From Heterobilharzia americana (taxonomy: Eukaryota > Platyhelminthes > Trematoda > Strigeidida > Schistosomatidae), in contig OX104132.1 of assembly GCA_944470555.2 (NCBI GenBank), positions 8,069,755 through 8,133,754 on the forward strand: 64,000 bases of DNA. The letters run 5' to 3'. The notes beneath the pieces were generated by a model. That model was not told the origin of the DNA and made no database searches. It saw only the letters and a list, made by a program, of their open reading frames with translations. Made by a program: the position numbers and the translations under genes. Below are positions 11,442-22,205 of the stretch, piece by piece (position 1 is the stretch's first letter; each line of letters opens with the position of its first letter).

Positions 11442-12136
11442 ACAAATAGTCATCAAAGTATGATTGAGTCTAACTTTCAAGCATCAGAGCAAATCCTCCC
11501 CTCCTCCCCTCCCCACAACCACTAAGATAAAATTCCACACGAGATCGATAGTTGTATTTCCCATTCCAATCCAGTAAGTTATAACGCGGTTATGCTCAAG
11601 AATGTACAGGGTTATCGACTAACTTCTCAATTTTTCTGTCAGTGGCTGACACCAATTTTGAAAAAGTGCATTGCATGGGAAGAAGCAATAAAAAACTGTT
11701 CCGTCCTGGTCAGAGATGCTTCAGTAGCGTGCACCTATGGTCCCATGTGAGACCGAACCCAAAGCCGTCAGTCATTTTGGTGAGCATACTAACATTCAAA
11801 CAATAAGCTGTTATCCACTGGGCTACCTTTAACAACTTCTGTCCATCAGTGGTGTAATACAACCATTCTACAATATCACAAGTAGGGATCCATCCTCCAT
11901 TTTGTTGACTATAAAGGCAATGGTTTCTGTGATGACACTCGGGGAACCCATCGTAGGAGGGAATTACTTCTAAGAAGTGATGAATTTATTTATCAGGAAT
12001 GGTTGACAGTTGGGAAGCATGTATTGGAAAATTACAACCCAATGGGGAAATGCCTACATGCCTCTTACGACAACAGTAAGAGATACAGGTTTGTTCGGTG
12101 ATGAGATCATCTGTGCAGACTACTGATGACTGTCGG
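11442..12136 (-). repeat. Right arm of the ~695-bp inverted duplication
   Basis: Reverse complement of 8060-8754 with only scattered differences, e.g. AGTGGCTGACACC against AGCCACTAACAG near the middle. Arms are separated by about 2.7 kb that includes R1, the Sm-alpha fragment and a SINE-B fragment. Confidence 0.8.
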
Positions 12137-12167
12137 AAGTTTTTTTCGTTTGCCCCGTGCTTTTCGA

Positions 12168-12169
<2 letters not shown>

Positions 12170-12202
<33 letters not shown>
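12170..12202. repeat. (TA)n microsatellite
   Basis: Pure TA dinucleotide run. Confidence 0.95.
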
Positions 12203-12206
<4 letters not shown>

Positions 12207-12956
12207 CTTGCCTGTACCTGAGAACAGTGTTACGAAGATATTGTTAGCTTATCGAATAGTCACATAAAACCAACATTTAATGCCTTGTTAGTGAACAACT
12301 GATCAAGTTGTCACACCTAGCATAAATTGCCAAAAGGTGTGCAACAACTAAGTGGAATTTGAGAACAATTGGTTAAAGAGGATATTGGGTGGAGTTCGCC
12401 CTCTATTATGAACTGACAGAAATAGGAAATGTGGGCCACTGGATTCCGATCCTGTAGTATAATGGTAACTTATTGGCCGTGTAACTTGGATATACCACGT
12501 TTGATCACTGATGGGTTCATAGGTACACACTTCTTAGGGGTTCCATATTAAAACGAGATAGCTATCCAGTGCTACCAAGTTTCAAGTTGTTCTCCAACTT
12601 ATGTAAATCAGTGATAAGTTCCACTCTAAAATCCATAAATGAATTCCTACAAACCTCCAAAACTGAAATGTGACTAACTTATTTATAAATCGTGAGAGGC
12701 ATTTATGTGAAAACCTCTCCCGGTTAACTAGTTCACTAGTTACTAGCCGGTCCTAAGCCCGCATAAAGAGGGAAGGTTGGGCATAGGGCTAGCAACCCTA
12801 CCCCGTAAAACAAATCCAACCGCTAAAGAAACTTCAAAGCACATAGAAAATATTAAAAATAAAAACAAACTTATTCCTCGCTGGAATCGGAGAGGCGAAA
12901 TGACCCCGGTTGGTGAAAGCCCTTGAGAAGCCAGTTGGCCGATTTGTCTTCTCTCG

Positions 12957-14300
12957 ATGAAAGCGAAAGTGAAAGTGGGGACATGGAATGTCCGCACCAT
13001 GTTTGAACCCAGCAAGGCAGCCCAGATTGCAAAAGAGATGAGAAGGTATCAGAGTGAAGTGCTTGGAATTTGCGAAAGCAGATGGAATTGGAGTGGACTC
13101 TCCAAACTGTCAACTGGAGAATCAGTAATCTACTCCGGTCACCCAGATGACAAACACGAGCACACTGAGTTTTGCAGTGCCCATCATGATGTCCCCAAGA
13201 GCATGGAAGGCTGTCTCTCATGCAGTGGGAACCAATCTCCTCACGTCAGGATCATGACAGCAAGGTTCAACTCAAAAGGGAGGAATATCACAATCATACA
13301 ATACTACGCTACGCACCTACAAATAACGCAGATGAAGAGAAGAAGGAGGAACTCGACAGACAACTGCAATCAACACTGGACAAGACCCCACCTCAGATGG
13401 CGACATCAAAATTCTAATGGGTGGGGTGACATGAATGCCAAACTGGGAGCAGACAACACAGGAAGAGAACTAACCATGGGCCGAGAAGCGCTAGGTGGAA
13501 TGAACGAGAATAGAGAATTGTTTGTAGAATTCTGTGCATTCAACGATTTGGTGATTGCAGTGAGGCAGTGTGTTCAAGCACAAGGATATCCACAAAGCGA
13601 TATAGATTTGATTTCACCAGATGGACACAGTGCACTAAAAATCAGATCGACTTTATCTCAATCTCAAGAAAGTGGAGACGCAGTCTACTTGACACAAGGT
13701 CAAGAAGAGGAGCAGATGTAGAATCACACCACTCACTATCTAGTGCAAGGAACCTAACTTCCAAATCAAGTTGAGAGTCTTCAAGGAAGCTGGTGACAGA
13801 CCACAGTTCAAGTACAACACTCGGAAACTGAAGGACGAAACTACGAAGAAAGTCTTCACGTCAGCCATCAAGACAAAATGGGAGATATCGAGGAACATCC
13901 CTGAAGAAACCTGTGTGGAAGAACACTGGAGGTCTTGGAAAGAGATGTGGAGAGAAACCTGCATAACCGTATTAGGAAGGAAGAAGAAAGAAGACAAGGA
14001 ATGGATCTCGACGGATACATGGAAGCTGATAGGATAGGGAGAGGAGGATGGTGAAACAGAAGATAAACCAGTGCAAAGATGCACAACGAGAAGAGGAACT
14101 GAGTACAATGTATAAAACACTGGTCAAAGAAGTGAAGAAGAGTGCGCGGAAAGACAAAAGACACTTCTACGAAACACTGGCAAGTGAAGCAGAACAGGCT
14201 GCAGGCAGGAGAGACAGAGACCTGATAACATTGTATCAAATAACCAGGTTACTATCCGGGAGGGGAGAGATCAACGCAGACGAAACCAATAAAAGATGAT
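12957..14300 (+). pseudogene. Apurinic-type endonuclease domain of R2, frameshifted
   Basis: The domain nicks target DNA in live elements. Seen: VGTWNVRTM at the N-terminus and ESRWNWSG soon after (the E of the metal site), then YSGHPDD. The frame then changes repeatedly: the MGD-MNAKLG region carries an extra GGGGT block near 13420, and the LISPDGH/NQIDF region switches frame near 13640. Both lesions recur at the same places in R3 and R5, so they predate the three insertions. Confidence 0.85.
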
Positions 14301-14460
14301 GAAGGAGATATAATTACGAAAGAAGAGAAACAAAGGAGAGGATGGGCCGACCACTTCAAGAAGCTCTTGAATCGACCACCACCACCACCTGCACTTCGTC
14401 CAGAAATACCACCTGCAGCCCAGCCACAGAACTACAAGTGAACATAAATCCCCAACAAAA

Positions 14461-16059
14461 ATGGAAGTCCTGAACGCCATAAAGCTACTGAAATGCGGGA
14501 AAGCAGCAGGACCAGATGGAATACCGCCAGAAGCACTGAGAACAGACGCATAGACAACAGTGGACATGCTCACACAACTATTGCAGAAGGTGTGGAAGGA
14601 AGAGAAGGTACCTGGCTAGTGATTGGAAGAAGAGTTACCTTGTCAAACTCCCAAAGAAAGGCGACCTAAGTGTTTGCAAGAACTGGCGCGGAACCACGCT
14701 CCTGTCCGCCCCAAGCAAAATGTTATGCCGCATCATCCTGGAGAGACCAACAGTGCGCTGGATTCAAAACTACGACCCGAACAGTCTGGCTGGCTTCAGG
14801 AAGTACAAATCATGTGCGGACCAAATTGCAACGCTACACTTCACATCATCATCATCATAGGACAGAGTATAGAATGGCAGTCAACCCTCTACCTCAACTT
14901 CATCGACTTTGAGAAGGCCTTTGACAGCGTCGACCGACAAGTAATTTGGCAACTGCTTCAACACTACGGAATACCACAAACCTCTATCAGCCTCATTCAA
15001 CAACTACATGAAGACGCCACATACCAAGTTATTCACAATGGGAAGCTCAGTGAAGACAGGAGTAAGACAAGGTTGCCTACTATCCCCATGATATTCCTGA
15101 TTGTGGTTGACTCGGCTGGACTGGATCATACAACAAACTGTGAGGAGTGAGGAGACGGGTATACGCTGTTTGACCGATGAAAATACCCTAGAAGATTTGG
15201 ATTTCGCCAATGGCTTGTGTCTAATGTCGCACAAACTTGAAGATCTACAGGCGAAAACTAACAAGTTGACAGAAGAGGCAGGGTAGCGAAGACAGGACTT
15301 CAAGTGAACGTGGAGAAGACAGAGGTGATAAAGATACCCAACCAACGCCAACGCCAACGCCAACGCCAACGCCAACAACAGCAACAACAACAACAACAAT
15401 AAGCACCAATCACCATCAACGGGAGAAACTTGAAGGAAGTAGCCTCCTTCACCTATCTATGCAGCATCGTTTCAACGACAGGCGGTGGCACAGACGAAGA
15501 TGTCAAAACCAGGATCGGAAAAGCAAGACAGGCTTTCATTAATCTGAAATCAGTGTGGAGATCTACTGCACTCAGCACAAAGGACAAGATCCGCATTTTC
15601 AACGCCAATCTCAAGTCAGTGCTTCTATGTGATGGTTTACAAACTTGGCGTGTCACGAAAAGCACTTCCAACAAACTGCAGACATTCATCAACAACTGCC
15701 TGCGCTCGATACTGAAGCTCAGATGGTCAGAGAGAATAAGCAACAAGGAACTCACTCTGGCAACGAACCAACCAAGAACCCATCGCCTGACAAATATGCA
15801 GAAGGAAGTGGAGATGGATTGGGCATGCACTGAAAAGGCCGACTGGAGACATCACGCGCCAGGCAGTCGAGTGGAATCCAGATGGGAAACGGCGAGTTGG
15901 GCGTCTGAGGCGAGGGTGACATGGAGGAGATCATGTGAGGAAGAAATGAAAGCTCGCGGGGAGTCATGGAGCCAGGTTGAAAAGATTGCAGAGAAGAGAG
16001 TGGAATGGAGATGTGCTACTGAAGCCCTATGTTCCACTATGAACCCAATGGACAAATAA
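14461..16059 (+). pseudogene. Reverse transcriptase and C-terminal domain of R2, inactive
   Basis: Seen in order: KAAGPDGIPPEAL (RT finger region), a stop in place of the expected Glu or Ala after RTDA, LPKKGD-like pieces, FIDFEKAFDSVDR (motif A, first catalytic Asp present) and KLEDLQAKTNKL. In the catalytic motif, FADD is replaced by FANG, removing both aspartates. A 14-base deletion near 15056 and a one-base deletion near 15085 (TCCCC against TCCCCC in R5) break the frame between motif A and the catalytic box. Confidence 0.88.
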
Positions 16060-16308
16060 TAATAATAAAGCTGTGAATACGAATGTACACCATGTGAAAG
16101 CGATTCATCGAAAAGGGAAATTTTTTTACTAAGCTGTCTTTCAATTATAATTTTCATCAGAGATAGAATGCGTGGCCTGTTGAATTGATGATTAAAACAA
16201 AAAAGGGTGGAGGGATATTGGAATCAGTAATCTTGTGATTTTTCAACGACGAGTATTTTGAGCACTTTTACTAATCAAGGTGCATCTCTTAAACTCATTT
16301 ACACTTAC

Positions 16309-17381
16309 CAAATTGTAAATGTTCACCACCCTTTGAAAAACCAGTGGTTGTTTTAAATTTTGACTGTTCTTTCAGTGAAAATGGATCTGAACGGCTAACG
16401 TTTGATTCAAAATATGATTGTTGAGTGGGTTTTTGACGAATTGTAGGGGAATTAAATTGTTTTGATAATTTATCCACAGGTATAACTAATGTGTTTGGTA
16501 ATTGGACTAGACTACGGTTAATTGGATATTCGTACAAGTATTGACTACATAGGGGTCGTGATTTTTGGGTTTCTTTCAAATGATACAGAGAACTCTGGTT
16601 TACTGATTGGTTCCAAGCTGGACTAGAGTCAAGTTTGTGAATATAACCTAAAGGTTTTGTTGCACGGTCAAATATTTCAGCTAATCCACTTGTTGTAGAC
16701 TTCAACACGTCATGTTTAATGTCAGCAGTCTGCTGGCCTTGTTCTTGTCTTACTACATCACCATCACCATCGTCATCATCATCATCATCATCAACAACTT
16801 CTGTTTGTTCAACTAGAGTTCCTTCTAACTTTGTCTCACTATTTAAACAAGAATTGCTACAATTTAGAAAGGTACAATTTGACGAAGTTTTTAACGGTTT
16901 GATATCTTCGTTTTTTAATGTATCAGTTACATTGGTTGCTGGTGTCAGTGTTGTCGTGTATACAGGTGTAGAGCATGTGACAACACTTGAAACATTGAAC
17001 GGCACCAATTTATATTGTGACTTTTGATTGACATCGTCCGGATAATTTACGGTTTCACATTTACAGTCAATGATTTGAAAAGATTTCAGATTGGACAATG
17101 AACTGACGATTCCAATGCTGTAATTAGTGAAGTGCCAGATTCGAACAGAATACTGTTACAAACACTTCCAAAATTGGGATGATTCTGTTTTTTAGATCTA
17201 TTCACTAGTGTCATTCCAGCTGAAATGAGACCACAAATAGCACAGAATCCAAGTAAACCAGCAATAATAGGCGTATGATGATGAAATTCGTCATCATCTT
17301 CAGATGATGATGATGATGATGATGATATACTTTCAGCTTTCTCGGTGGTTATCACTCCTTCAGTTGTTTGAATAAACATTT
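16309..17381 (-). CDS. NETO-like protein, transmembrane and proximal cytoplasmic exon
   Basis: Seen: acceptor TTATTTTACAG before 17381, phase 1 entry. The extracellular stalk has a run of eight serines followed by EDDDEFHHH. A single hydrophobic segment TPIIAGLLGFCAICGLISAG (about 17203-17274) comes next, followed by basic NRSKK, so the N-terminal CUB/LDLa part is outside. The following roughly 300 residues are polar, with an Asp-8 run (codons near 16762-16797), and end at a strong donor TTTG|GTAAGT (16308), phase 1. The stalk/TM frame stops at 17086-17088, whereas the rest lies in another frame that is open only from about 17155 downward. Either one base is missing between 17086 and 17155, or a short 53-nt intron (GTGAAT..AACAG) removes the juxtamembrane basic residues. 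Both options restore the phase of the next exon. Confidence 0.78.
17203..17274 (-). other. Predicted transmembrane helix of the NETO-like protein
   Basis: Twenty-four uncharged residues from TPIIAGLLGF to AGMTLV, bounded by acidic/His residues outside and NRSKK inside. Type I topology is inferred from the extracellular CUB/LDLa modules upstream. Confidence 0.85.
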
Positions 17382-17949
17382 CTGTAAAATAAAGAAGGTA
17401 AGTTAGCGTGATAGTTAACTGTGTAATAACAAAATACATGCATAAACTGGTAATGTGTCACGTTTTCCATATGGAGTCTAACTATTGAATGAATTCAAGG
17501 AAATTTGGTCAAACTCACATTGTTTCATGGAACTATCAATGTTTAGCCATTGAAAATTAAACTATCAGTTGCTTGAAATCGGTTATTATTAGTTTCAAAT
17601 AAAGGATGCTCTGAGAATCTTTAGTTATAGATAAATGACCATGATACTCGTGATGGCCATGAATGTGATTGTATATTTTCTACGCATGTTTCATGTTTTA
17701 AGAAGACGATGTAATAGTTATTTAGGTATTTTGAGTGTCAGTGCTCTCTGTGATTCACGAATTGAACAGTTTTTTTTACTTAACTGTTCTTCAACTAAAA
17801 TCATTTGAGTGGAAATTGAAAATCAATTAGTTCTGCAAAACGGACCCATTATTCTCTGGTTTCTCAGTGACCACTTCAAAAACGGCAGATTGGTCTGCTA
17901 ATAATCTTGGTGACAGCTAACTGACTGTTAGTTTCTATTTAATTCTTCA

Positions 17950-18200
17950 AATCGATAAAAGTGGTATTCATCATGAACTGGTATCAGTTAGTGAACTATT
18001 GGGAACCTGGGAGCACTGGACAGGTACTTCGTTGTTTTATAGGACCCCTCAGCAGTGCGCACCCATGACCTCGCCATAGGTTGAGCTCAAATGCTTCAGG
18101 TTCCGTGGCAAGCTCGTTCCTGCTGAGGCAGAGTCAGATGGTCAACGTTTTTCTGCCTCTGTCAGTTCATGATGTAGCGTGACCTCAATCCAATGCCATC
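17950..18200 (-). repeat. SINE-B copy (degenerate hammerhead)
   Basis: Minus copy with CTGGGAGCACTGGACAGG and CCCCTCAGCAGTGCGCACCC. The core reads CTGAGGG and GAAG in place of CTGAGGA and GAAA. Confidence 0.65.
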
Positions 18201-18529
18201 ACTGAATAACTGTCCTGATGTCCTTTTTGGTTGACTCCACAGGTCATGACTTCTCACTAGAACTTCTAGGATCTCTTCTGAGGAAAGTCACTAATGAGCA
18301 ATACAGAGCAGTTCATTTTGAAGATTTGTGAGGATTTATTTATTTATTTCAGGTCGGTATTCATCACGGACTGATATCAGTTGGAGAACTATTGAAAAAT
18401 AGTCCTAATTAGTAACACGCTTTGAGATGAATATGAAGAGGTCCTAATGAGATACCATGACCTATGGCGTCAGCTTGTCAGAAATGAAGTGGATGTCAGC
18501 TAAATATCTTGGCAGATAGTCACGGTTTA

Positions 18530-18725
18530 TCGCAAGGATTGACAGAAGCAGGAAAATGTAAACCACTGAATTCTGACCCACTGGCTTACTTGTTAACTAG
18601 TTCGCCATGAAAGCTGAAGGCCCTGGGTTCGATCCCTGGCAGGGTCGTGAGTACGAACTTCTGAACAATCCCGCACCAGGGTGAAACAGATGTCCAGTGC
18701 TCCCAGGTTTCTAGTGATTTACAAA
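18530..18725 (+). repeat. SINE-B copy with clear tRNA-like B box
   Basis: Plus copy showing the 5' part of the family: CCACTGAATTCTGACCCA, TTCGCCATGAAAGCTGAAGG and a perfect B box GGTTCGATCCC at about 18628. It then has a decayed ribozyme (CTGAACA, GAAAC, TGTCCAGTGCTCCCAGG). Supports a Pol III-transcribed, tRNA-derived origin. Confidence 0.7.
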
Positions 18726-19060
18726 CTCATCAGTATAACAGGCAACAGGACAGACAGACAGACAGAATCAACTCAGAACCTCACACACAAGTGCATCGGT
18801 TCAAGCTGCCGCAATTCACAGTAGTATACGAAGAACAAGTAGATACAGAAAGACCGATGTAAATGTAGACAAAATAGTGTGAGATAATAAACAATTTGAA
18901 CATGAAGACTGGTGCAAATATTCAAGTTTTAGAAAATGTTAAGGAGTGAATACATCTCGGCCACTGTGACCAATTTTCAGCCATGCCACTGAATCATTTC
19001 GTCTCGGGGACCCAAACCAGGTAGTCTGCATCTCCCCACATGGCTCATAACAACAGTTAG
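18726..19060 (-). repeat. Second-family non-LTR element, inverted 3' fragment
   Basis: Reverse complement matches the fragments at 4.3-4.6 and 21.5-21.8 kb, including the GTCTGTCTGTCTGTC terminus (here as ACAGACAGACAGAC at 18751) and ATTCACTCCTTAACATTTTC. Confidence 0.65.
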
Positions 19061-21254
19061 GGACTTCATGGACTGTTATCACGTTAATGTCAACTGCACC
19101 ACATAGAACTAGTTGTTCTCATTATTCCATATTATCACAAATATGATAGGAATGCTTCGTGAAACTCAACTTCTGTTGATTGCTTGGACAGGCATGGGAA
19201 AGAGAATGAATGAGATTGTTACAGGGTGAGTTAACTTTCTTGGAAGTGTGATGGAATATTTATGCACCATTTAGTCTTAACATGAAAGTTGTGTAAAAGC
19301 AAAACTCATTCCCCAGTTTGGTGGTTAATAGGAAGTAGATTGATTTCAAGGTGGTATTCAACATGAACCGACGTCAAACTGAAATCAATCAGAAATTAGC
19401 TACAGGTCATGTGATGCATTCAGTGATATGGTTATCGTTTCAGAAGCAATATAATTTTCTTAAAAGCTGTTTGTATAAACTGCTGGTAGTTAGCAGTATG
19501 CATAAAATATGAATACACAACGTTTCCCTGATAATTGTAGAAAATGCTTAGGTGTCACTGAGTGTTTGAATAAGTTGTTTTGTCTTTTACTCAATAAACT
19601 AAACATATTATTCGATCAAACAACTCACTTTTTGGGGAATACTGGTCACTGTAACCTTGACTGAAATCAGTTTGTTGTTTTCATTGGCTTGTCGATAAAC
19701 ACTATTGTCTATACACTAAGAAAATGTCCTCTTTCTTGTTTACTTGAACACTACACATCTTGCAGTTTTGACCGAAATACTATTCGATACACTCTCTTTA
19801 AATGCCTTTTATTGTATACGACTTATTATTTCTGCATTTTGCAGTCAAATGAAGGCGCTAAATTTAGGCTTACCGGTATTAAAGCGTTTAAAGAACGTGA
19901 ACGCACAAGTGACCTTGAACAATCGATGACATAGTTATTGAATTGATCAATAGGATATCAGCAATGAACGTTTATATTCACTGTACTCAGTATTTCGCTT
20001 ATAATGTAGCGGGTCGATTTATCAAAGATTACAATGCATACAGATGGATATTCCACTAATACACACTTGTCACCCTTGAATTACATACATAATGGTGTCT
20101 ATTAACCACTGACATAAATTCTAAGACCCGAAACATGTATATATAAACTCCATAGTTGTTCAGTGTGATGTAATGCTTAGTCTTGATAAAATACTGACAT
20201 TTCGATGGAAAGCATACAACTGAAATACCTGTAGTGAACGTGTATGAGAGAATTACCCAGTGTGTGATATTTTTCATATATTGCAGGTAAATGTCCTCAT
20301 CTCCCTATCTATGTCATCTTGATTTGGAGTAGGATGAGAAGAACTAGTTGCGGAGATAGTGTGATTACGAATTATGAACAGTTATGTGTTACGCTACCAG
20401 GTGATTGTTTGGAAAAACTGTAGGTGACTGAAGTGAAGTTAAGACTTGACTGGAAGCTGGGTTTGGTCTGAGACTGGTTTGAACCCTGCAGCTACCCTCA
20501 TGTCTTTATCTCACCCTTATTAATCATCAACTCACATAAATAATACAAATCCACCAAACCAAAGACTGTCTCATATAGTCTCGCCAATAAGCAAAGCGAA
20601 TTTCATGATCTTTTATTACTTTTCCACACAGAGACAACACATTATTTCCTGTAAACAAAACTTGGATTGCAGTGCAACTCGATTTTATTAACCGCTGTTA
20701 AATTAGGCACGAATAATACTTTGTCAGAAAGGTATTTCTCAAGACTAGCAAAGTCGTGCTCATCAAACAGATTGATGAAGAATCATATCTCATTGAGAAG
20801 TGTCTGTAGGTAAATTTTCCTATTCAGGAGTTTTTACATAAAGAATAAAGTCTTCAGTATACGCAACTTACGGACAATAAATTTTGTTTTTATATATATC
20901 ACTGGAACGAGCAAAAGTCCATAGATATCGACCTGATTTTATCTTAGACTCTATCTACCGGATACACACAGGTATACCTGCCAGCCTATGCCCACTTGAA
21001 GGAGGGAAAATGGGTTGTAACAGGATTGATTGAATCTATCTCAATTACATAGTTTAAAAATACACTTACCAGACAGTCTATATTTGAATCAAATAATAGC
21101 AAAAGATGTTGAAATCTAGCTGATTTTAAGGTGATGACAAGTGACCCTTAGGACGTTTCCTAAGTCATCTCTTTATGCTCGTCACTATAGGCCATAATTA
21201 GAGTTTAACAAACTTAGTAATCATTGTATTTTTTCTGCAAAGATGAAGCCTTTG

Positions 21255-21795
21255 TTTGACATAAATGAGCAATGTGGAGATCAGGCTGAGGGTACTTAAA
21301 AAGGCAGACTAGTCGATCGATGAGGTTGTGACTAAGGTGGCTTGTACATGTACTGCGCATACCAAGCCACCGCCTACCTCAATGTCCAATGCTAGGGGAA
21401 GTTAGATTACATTGGGTGAGGGTTCAGGGTGGCCAAACCAAGACGTGCCACCAATGCATGAAGTGCCTGGCTTTTAATCTGAGTAGCTCAGTAAGGTGTA
21501 GACTTCTAGGCTGGGGTTCCTCAAGACGAAAGGAATTAGTGGCTTAGGACTTTGATGTAATGGCTAAAAATTGGTTGCAATGGCACAGAAGTATTCACTC
21601 CTTGACGTCTTCTAAATGTTGAATGTTTTGACTAACCTTAATTTTTAGATCTCCTCTCCTTCCATACACTTTTATCTACTTTGATATCAGTCTTTCCTAT
21701 CCACTTGTTCTTTGTATGCTAATGTGAGGTGTGGAAACTTGAGACGATACATTTGTGTGCGAAGTCCTATGTAGATTTTGTCCGTCTGCCTGTCT
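21255..21795 (+). repeat. Second-family non-LTR element, 3' fragment
   Basis: Decayed coding end (TACTGCGCATACCAAGCCACCGCC, equivalent to an LR-xx-xHRLP stretch), then 3' UTR with ATTCACTCCTTGACG and terminal TTTTGTCCGTCTGCCTGTCTG. Homologous to 4.0-4.6 kb. Confidence 0.6.
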
Positions 21796-22079
21796 GATAT
21801 AAGTGACAGCACAGAAAGTTTTATGCTACTACTGAAGTTTTGATTCCGTCCTGTTGTTTCATCTCACTTCAACTCATTTCAATTTCACTTACTTATCAAT
21901 ACTCCGAATATATTTTAAAAAACTACCTAATTTTTACCATTCCATTTATCGACTCCTTTTATTTGTCATAGTGAGTGCTGACTATGAAAGTGTTGAATAA
22001 CTCATATGTCTTCTTTTACACAACTCTTTCTTAATCAGTAGAACTTCGCCGCTATCCATTCGTTAAACAGAAAACCATC

Positions 22080-22200
22080 AGTTGATAGAAGTAGGAAAAA
22101 GTGGACCACTGGGTTCCCACCCTGACGAAAGGGTCAACGTCTTCGCCATCAGACCTGAAGACTACCGGTTCCACCCGTAGTGACCTTATCGGCACTTACA
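22080..22200 (+). repeat. SINE-B 5' fragment
   Basis: GTAGGAAAAAGTGGACCACTGGGTTCC and TTCGCCATCAGACCTGAAG match the 5' part of the copy at 18.55 kb. It is interrupted immediately before the R4 insertion. Confidence 0.5.
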
Positions 22201-22205
22201 CATTA

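Larger units (their letters stand above)
12716..16070 (+). mobile_element. RTE-like non-LTR retrotransposon, long but defective copy (R2)
   Basis: About 3.35 kb, near-identical in layout to R3 and R5. Order: 5' region beginning GGTTAACTAG; APE-type endonuclease start (VGTWNVRTM) from 12957; remainder of endonuclease (LISPDGH, NQIDFISIS) in shifted frames; RT with FIDFEKAFDSVDR near 14897; mutated catalytic box FANG (15203-15214); C-terminal region 15430-16059; short TAA-rich tail. The single ORF expected of an RTE element is broken into at least seven pieces. It also holds a (CCAACG)5 run near 15344-15375. It cannot encode an active protein. Confidence 0.92.
7938..16308. other. Intron of the NETO-like gene (8.4 kb)
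   Basis: Filled by a 695-bp inverted duplication, a truncated minus-strand RTE copy, Sm-alpha and SINE-B elements, a TA microsatellite and a long plus-strand RTE copy. Nothing identifiable in about 10250-10900 and 12210-12700. Confidence 0.5.

Noticed and set aside
13740..14239. Minus-strand frames inside the RTE copies (repeated at 29.4 and 58.3 kb)
   Set aside because: They are antisense shadows of the endonuclease/RT region, present in every copy.
12700..16090. Target-site duplication for R2
   Set aside because: A short similarity (TGTGAA) near both ends is too weak to separate from chance.
18590..18660. Genuine tRNA gene at the GGTTCGATCCC box
   Set aside because: No acceptor stem or complete cloverleaf; it is part of a dispersed SINE.
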